The position numbers were made by a program, and so were the translations under genes. A stretch of DNA of 16,638 nucleotides from an uncultured Eubacteriales bacterium. GTDB taxonomy: Bacteria; Bacillota; Clostridia; Oscillospirales; Acutalibacteraceae. The stretch spans positions 1 through 16,638 of the forward strand of contig ONRO01000093.1 in assembly GCA_900320235.1 (NCBI GenBank), in the 5' to 3' direction. Shown one piece after another: positions 14,090 to 16,638 of this stretch; position 1 is the stretch's first letter; each line of letters starts with the position of its first letter. Under the pieces are notes generated by a model, which was not told the DNA's origin, searched no databases, and worked only from the letters and a program-made list of their open reading frames with translations.

Positions 14090-14989
14090 TCATACGTCAT
14101 TTGAAGCAAGAATAAAATTGATGTTTTCAAATGCTTTTATATTACTGTTCCTGAAATATCTCTGCTGTATTATCACAGGCGTTTCATGTTCTTCAACGTC
14201 AAAGCCATGATTTTTTAGTGCTTCTTTTATTTCATCAAATGAATAACCGTGAAGCATTTTTTCTCCGAGCTTTTCTGTTATATCTGCAAGTGTCTGCACG
14301 CGCTCTGTACTCTGGTTTTTCAGAGTCGTTTCATCCGGATAATCAAATACTATTTTACACGGCGGTCTGCTCAGCTCTCCGATCTTTTTTATCGTCTGTT
14401 CAAAAACCGACAGCTTCAGATAATATGATACTCCCAGTATCGCAAAAAATGACGGTTTCTCCGGATCGAAGCCGGCTCGCAGAAGCTCCTCACTCATATC
14501 GTCCTTTGAAAAATCTACCGAAACAAAGGTCAGATTCCCCGGAATATTCCATTCAAGCTGATGTATTCTTTCACGCTTATATCTGCCTGTATCGGGATGA
14601 TCAAGCTCAAATATCCTGATATCCGGGTTATCATTCCGGAATGCAAATGTATCCATTCCTGCCCCGCAGATGACATACTGACATTCTCCGTATTCTGCGG
14701 CAAACTGTCTGAGCTTTTTCTCGGCAAAGGCTATTCTTGAGATCGGTATCGGTGTTATATACCGGTCAAGCTTTTCTGAGATCAGCTCCGGATCAAAGCC
14801 CGAATTCCTGTCTGCTTTTTCTGTTTCAAAATCATTCTGTATAAGCTGGCCTATCCTTTCAAATTCGTCCCTGCCCATCAGGTCATATGCAAGATAATCG
14901 TCAAATATCTTTTTATGCCCTGTATTTGAATGGTAGGCACGGGCAAAGGAACATAATTTTGCCGTAATGCTTTCCTGTGCTGCTATCAT
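14090..14989 (-). CDS. Class I SAM-dependent methyltransferase, leucine carboxyl methyltransferase (PF04072-like) type
   Basis: 299 residues. SAM-binding motif I is seen as VICGAGMDTFAFR (about 106-118), with the acidic motif FELDHPDTGRYKRE (127-140) and 'ILGVSYYL' further on, which matches the O-methyltransferase group PF04072 (Ppm/LCMT-like). The N-terminal segment contains DYLAYDLMG and ITPIPISRIAF, also typical. The methyl acceptor is unknown. The ATG has AAAGGAG at 8-9 nt; an earlier in-frame ATG at 15049 lies inside a hairpin and is too far from the nearest GGAGG. It immediately precedes metK and luxS, so its by-product SAH could feed the same pathway. Alternatively it is an unrelated passenger. 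Confidence 0.8.
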   Translation of the reverse strand: MIAAQESITAKLCSFARAYHSNTGHKKIFDDYLAYDLMGRDEFERIGQLIQNDFETEKADRNSGFDPELISEKLDRYITPIPISRIAFAEKKLRQFAAEYGECQYVICGAGMDTFAFRNDNPDIRIFELDHPDTGRYKRERIHQLEWNIPGNLTFVSVDFSKDDMSEELLRAGFDPEKPSFFAILGVSYYLKLSVFEQTIKKIGELSRPPCKIVFDYPDETTLKNQSTERVQTLADITEKLGEKMLHGYSFDEIKEALKNHGFDVEEHETPVIIQQRYFRNSNIKAFENINFILASNDV

Positions 14990-15011
14990 AATAAATACTC
15001 CTTTACGCAGT

Positions 15012-15050
15012 AATGCCGTCTGTACTGCTTGGAAACAGTCAGACGGCATT
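15012..15050 (-). promoter_or_regulatory. Very stable hairpin in front of the methyltransferase-metK-luxS-mccBA genes
   Basis: Perfect 11-bp inverted repeat AATGCCGTCTG / CAGACGGCATT, continued by ACTG/CAGT after a single-base bulge, with an 8-nt loop. In the minus-strand RNA no U-tract follows, so it is not a standard intrinsic terminator. It lies between the Cys-rich ORF stop (26 nt) and the methyltransferase ribosome binding site (about 10 nt). The 7-mer CGGCATT in its 3' arm also occurs inside the Cys-rich ORF (15146-15140), so either copy can pair with AATGCCG (15050-15044). Confidence 0.6.
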
Positions 15051-15076
15051 TCAGTGGATATATTTTCCTCCAGGAT

Positions 15077-15211
15077 TCAATATTTCCTTAAGCCGCCTGT
15101 ATCTGTACAACACATACAACAGCAGACTGAGGGCGCAGCAATGCCGCCGAAAGCATTTTCTCTGCTTTCAGCCTTTACGATATTGAAAATTTCATTGCTG
15201 CGTGTTTTCAT
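15077..15211 (-). CDS. 44-aa ORF with a CCCMCC cluster between cysK and the methyltransferase; candidate leader peptide
   Basis: Starts 12 nt after the cysK stop with AGAGGTAA at 7-8 nt. The peptide begins MKTRSNEIFNIVKAESRENA and carries APSVCCCMCCTDTGG at residues 26-40 (Cys 30, 31, 32, 34, 35; Met 33), ending LRKY. No signal peptide or membrane segment. Five Cys and one Met codons in a run of six would be an efficient sensor of cysteine supply, and the ORF is followed by a stable hairpin and then the SAM-cycle/reverse-transsulfuration genes, so a regulatory leader is my preferred reading. Alternatives are a small metal-binding protein or a RiPP precursor; no modification enzyme is near. 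Confidence 0.6.
   Translation of the reverse strand: MKTRSNEIFNIVKAESRENAFGGIAAPSVCCCMCCTDTGGLRKY
15134..15202 (-). promoter_or_regulatory. Nested RNA hairpin inside the Cys-rich ORF
   Basis: CGCAGCAATG (15134-15143) and CATTGCTGCG (15193-15202) form a perfect 10-bp outer stem, and inside it GAAAGCA (15149-15155) and TGCTTTC (15163-15169) form a perfect 7-bp stem. The outer stem overlaps the CGGCATT word that can also pair downstream, so the structures are mutually exclusive. Such structure in a 44-codon ORF argues for an RNA-level role. Confidence 0.55.
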
Positions 15212-15223
15212 ATCAATTACCTC

Positions 15224-16147
15224 TTATCCTGTAAACATCGGTGTAGACAAATACCTCTCACCTGTATCGGGGAGTATCGCTACGATCACTTTACCCTTAT
15301 TTTCCGGACGTTTTGCAAGCTGCTGTGCTGCCCATACCGCCGCTCCTGACGATATTCCTACAAGCAGACCTTCTTTTTTGGCAAGTATCCTGCCTGTTTC
15401 AAAAGCGTCCTCATTTGTCACCTTTATTACTTCATCATAGATATCTGTATTCAAGGTTTCAGGAACAAAGCCTGCTCCTATTCCCTGAATCTTATGCGGT
15501 CCGGGCTTTTCACCCGAAAGCACTGCCGAGCCTGCCGGTTCAACTGCAACTACCTTTACATCCGGCTTTTTCTCCTTCAGAAACTCTCCCACACCGGAGA
15601 TCGTTCCTCCTGTTCCTGCTCCTGCAACGACAATATCGACTTTTCCATCGGTATCATCCCAGATTTCAGGACCTGTCGTATCATAATGGACCTTTGGATT
15701 TGCACTGTTTGTAAACTGACTCGGAATAAAGCTTTTTTCGTTTGCTGCTGCAAGCTCCTGAGCTTTTTCTATTGCTCCCTTCATTCCCTTTACACCCTGC
15801 GTCAGTACTACCTTTGCTCCGTATGCTTTTAGCAGATTTCTGCGCTCAATGCTCATTGTTTCAGGCATTGTCAGGATAATCTGATATCCTCTTGCTGCTG
15901 CTACTGCTGCAAGTCCGATACCTGTATTTCCGCTTGTCGGCTCAATGATGACAGAATCCGGTCCCAGTATACCCTTTGCCTCTGCATCATCTATCATAGC
16001 CTTTGCTATCCTGTCCTTGACGCTTCCTGCCGGATTGAAATATTCAAGCTTTCCGAAAACAGAAGCTCCTGTTTTTTCCTCGATCGACTCAAGCTCAAGC
16101 AGCGGTGTTTTGCCGATGAGGTCTGTAATCTTTTTATAGGTTTTCAT
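15224..16147 (-). CDS. cysK: Cysteine synthase (O-acetylserine sulfhydrylase)
   Basis: 307 residues, standard length. PLP Lys in AGSVKDRIAK (about 40-49), asparagine loop EPTSGNTGIGLA (about 69-80), GAGTGGTISGVG, GISSGAAVWAA, and the C-terminal DTGERYLSTPMF. These are the canonical CysK motifs, distinct from the MccA-like paralogue in this window. Makes cysteine from O-acetylserine and sulfide in the cytoplasm. The ATG follows GGAGAG at 8-9 nt. It has its own promoter, an operator-like dyad and a short leader ORF about 90 nt upstream, and the 44-aa Cys-rich ORF follows it closely. No cysE is present. Confidence 0.96.
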   Translation of the reverse strand: MKTYKKITDLIGKTPLLELESIEEKTGASVFGKLEYFNPAGSVKDRIAKAMIDDAEAKGILGPDSVIIEPTSGNTGIGLAAVAAARGYQIILTMPETMSIERRNLLKAYGAKVVLTQGVKGMKGAIEKAQELAAANEKSFIPSQFTNSANPKVHYDTTGPEIWDDTDGKVDIVVAGAGTGGTISGVGEFLKEKKPDVKVVAVEPAGSAVLSGEKPGPHKIQGIGAGFVPETLNTDIYDEVIKVTNEDAFETGRILAKKEGLLVGISSGAAVWAAQQLAKRPENKGKVIVAILPDTGERYLSTPMFTG

Positions 16148-16181
16148 ATTTTCTTCTCTCCAGGATCAATTAGTTATTATT

Positions 16182-16215
16182 GTATTCGCTGTGAATTTTC
16201 AGAATACCGTCACAG
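16182..16215 (-). promoter_or_regulatory. Two interleaved hairpins in the cysK 5' UTR
   Basis: Minus-strand RNA order: CTGTGA (16215-16210), GTATTC (16207-16202), TCACAG (16194-16189), GAATAC (16187-16182). The first pairs with the third and the second with the fourth, both 6 bp and perfect. The 1-nt linker before the last arm makes a simple pseudoknot awkward, so the two hairpins are probably mutually exclusive. They start 20 nt after the leader ORF stop and end 34 nt before the cysK ATG. There is no U-tract. Confidence 0.4.
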
Positions 16216-16235
16216 ACTGCTTATGATATCCGGCA

Positions 16236-16268
16236 TCAACATCGTTTCATGGAGTTCATTCTGTTCAT
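16236..16268 (-). CDS. 10-aa leader ORF upstream of cysK, ending in Cys
   Basis: Encodes MNRMNSMKRC followed by TGA. AAGGTGA lies 8 nt before the ATG, good for initiation. Three Met and a terminal Cys codon directly before the stop fit a short sensor of Cys/Met supply. It starts about 58 nt after the predicted transcription start and ends 88 nt before cysK. Small size means chance cannot be excluded, but the ribosome binding site, location in the 5' UTR and the structured RNA after it support a real leader. Confidence 0.5.
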   Translation of the reverse strand: MNRMNSMKRC

Positions 16269-16298
16269 AATAAGATCACCTTTGTTGTATTATTTAGT

Positions 16299-16321
16299 TT
16301 ACCTATGTGCTTAGTAGGTTA
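16299..16321 (-). promoter_or_regulatory. Operator-like dyad at the cysK transcription start
   Basis: TTACCTA-N9-TAGGTTA, 6 of 7 positions complementary, lying at about +5 to +27. A site there would suit a repressor such as a cysteine-responsive Rrf2/CymR-type protein. It shares the ACCTA/TAGGT half-site with the importer promoter box at 8241-8270. Confidence 0.45.
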
Positions 16322-16332
16322 TTACACAACGT

Positions 16333-16361
16333 ATTATCTCACATCTTTTTTTATTTGTCAA
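16333..16361 (-). promoter_or_regulatory. Sigma-A promoter of cysK and downstream genes
   Basis: Minus strand: -35 TTGACA (perfect, 16361-16356), 17-nt spacer, -10 GATAAT (5 of 6, 16338-16333). Start expected near 16326. I see no other convincing promoter before the LysR gene, so cysK to mccA may be one transcript. Confidence 0.85.
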
Positions 16362-16638
16362 GCTTTTTTATCAGGCTTTTTGAAGATTATTTATTCTCAC
16401 CGACGAAAGCAACTTTTCTGATGCTCTGTGTTTCTTATACTATTATATGATAAATATGAATAAATGTTTGATCTGACAGGTAAATTAATGTTATGCTGAT
16501 TCTTTTTTCATGCATTTACATATTTCATAATTATCAGCATATGATATTTTTCTGCGCATTTTCCCTGATATTAACTACCCAAACGTATAGTCTTTAAGAT
16601 TTATTTCAGGTCATCCATTGTATTTTAGCCAATTACAC
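16362..16638. other. AT-rich intergenic region at the right edge, no gene recognised
   Basis: No coding sequence of useful length on either strand. It holds a 9-bp inverted repeat, TATGCTGAT (16492-16500) and ATCAGCATA (16533-16541), and a doubtful 22-codon minus-strand ORF (16491-16559) whose residues include YEICKCMKKES; the inverted repeat spans that ORF. A lone CATATAATAG on the minus strand could be a -10 but has no -35. The region may be the tail of a neighbouring transcription unit beyond the edge. Confidence 0.4.

Noticed and set aside
14990..15049. Longer methyltransferase starting at 15049
   Set aside because: The ATG is inside a 15-bp hairpin and 17 nt from the nearest GGAGG; the ATG at 14989 has AAAGGAG at proper distance and the family-like N-terminus.
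15077..15211. Thiopeptide or other RiPP precursor because of the Cys cluster
   Set aside because: No cyclodehydratase, radical SAM, lanthipeptide or export genes nearby, and the position between sulfur genes with structured RNA favours a leader.
15077..15223. SAM (S-box) riboswitch between cysK and the methyltransferase
   Set aside because: The stretch AGGATAAGAGGTAAT looks faintly like an S-box start, but the conserved core and kink-turn segments are not present, and the stems seen do not match that fold.
1..16638. Mobile elements, CRISPR arrays, tRNA or rRNA genes
   Set aside because: No transposase, integrase, regularly spaced direct repeats, or tRNA/rRNA-like sequence was seen on either strand.

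Overview
The window reads as a sulfur amino acid locus from an anaerobic, low-to-medium GC Firmicute. It is most likely a clostridial gut or rumen bacterium of the Ruminococcus/Oscillospiraceae kind. This is an inference from strong AGGAGG-type ribosome binding sites, a ferredoxin-linked 2-oxoacid oxidoreductase, LuxS plus MccA/MccB, and sigma-A type promoters; no rRNA or other marker gene is present. Every gene I can support lies on the minus strand, so transcription runs from high to low coordinates.

Right block (about 16.36 to 8.41 kb). A strong promoter (TTGACA, 17 nt, GATAAT) is followed by an operator-like dyad, a 10-codon leader ORF ending in Cys, and cysK. Twelve bases after cysK comes a 44-codon ORF with a CCCMCC cluster and strong RNA secondary structure. 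Then follow a SAM-dependent methyltransferase, metK, luxS, mccB and mccA. Together metK, luxS, mccA and mccB cover methionine to SAM, S-ribosylhomocysteine to homocysteine, and homocysteine through cystathionine to cysteine (reverse transsulfuration). The SAH nucleosidase (Pfs/MtnN) is not in the window. A LysR-type regulator and a translationally coupled amidohydrolase close the block at a perfect 13-bp hairpin.

Left block (8.27 to 0.36 kb). A second strong promoter, with a LysR-type box centred near -65, drives a leader that encodes a 33-residue peptide with 6 Cys and 6 Met. The leader is followed by an intrinsic terminator and possible alternative pairings. This is the architecture of ribosome-mediated transcription attenuation. 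Downstream lie a lipoprotein with six Cys-Cys pairs, a complete SsuABC/TauABC-type ABC importer, a four-subunit 2-oxoacid:ferredoxin oxidoreductase in gamma-delta-alpha-beta order, and a phenylacetate-CoA-ligase-like acyl-CoA ligase. Gaps are small or overlapping except for 113 nt before the ligase. A separately promoted aminotransferase of the 'NLSQGFPDF' class runs off the left edge.

Taken together, the window suggests two things. First, Cys/Met-coding leader ORFs precede three sulfur transcription units or segments. Second, an unusual operon places an organic-acid or organosulfur importer, an acyl-CoA ligase and a 2-oxoacid:ferredoxin oxidoreductase under a Cys/Met leader, next to an aminotransferase. 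One reading is uptake of a carboxylic acid, CoA activation, reductive carboxylation and transamination to an amino acid, for example 3-methylthiopropionate to methionine. That reading is a hypothesis; the gene families, the leader ORFs and the terminators are what the sequence shows.
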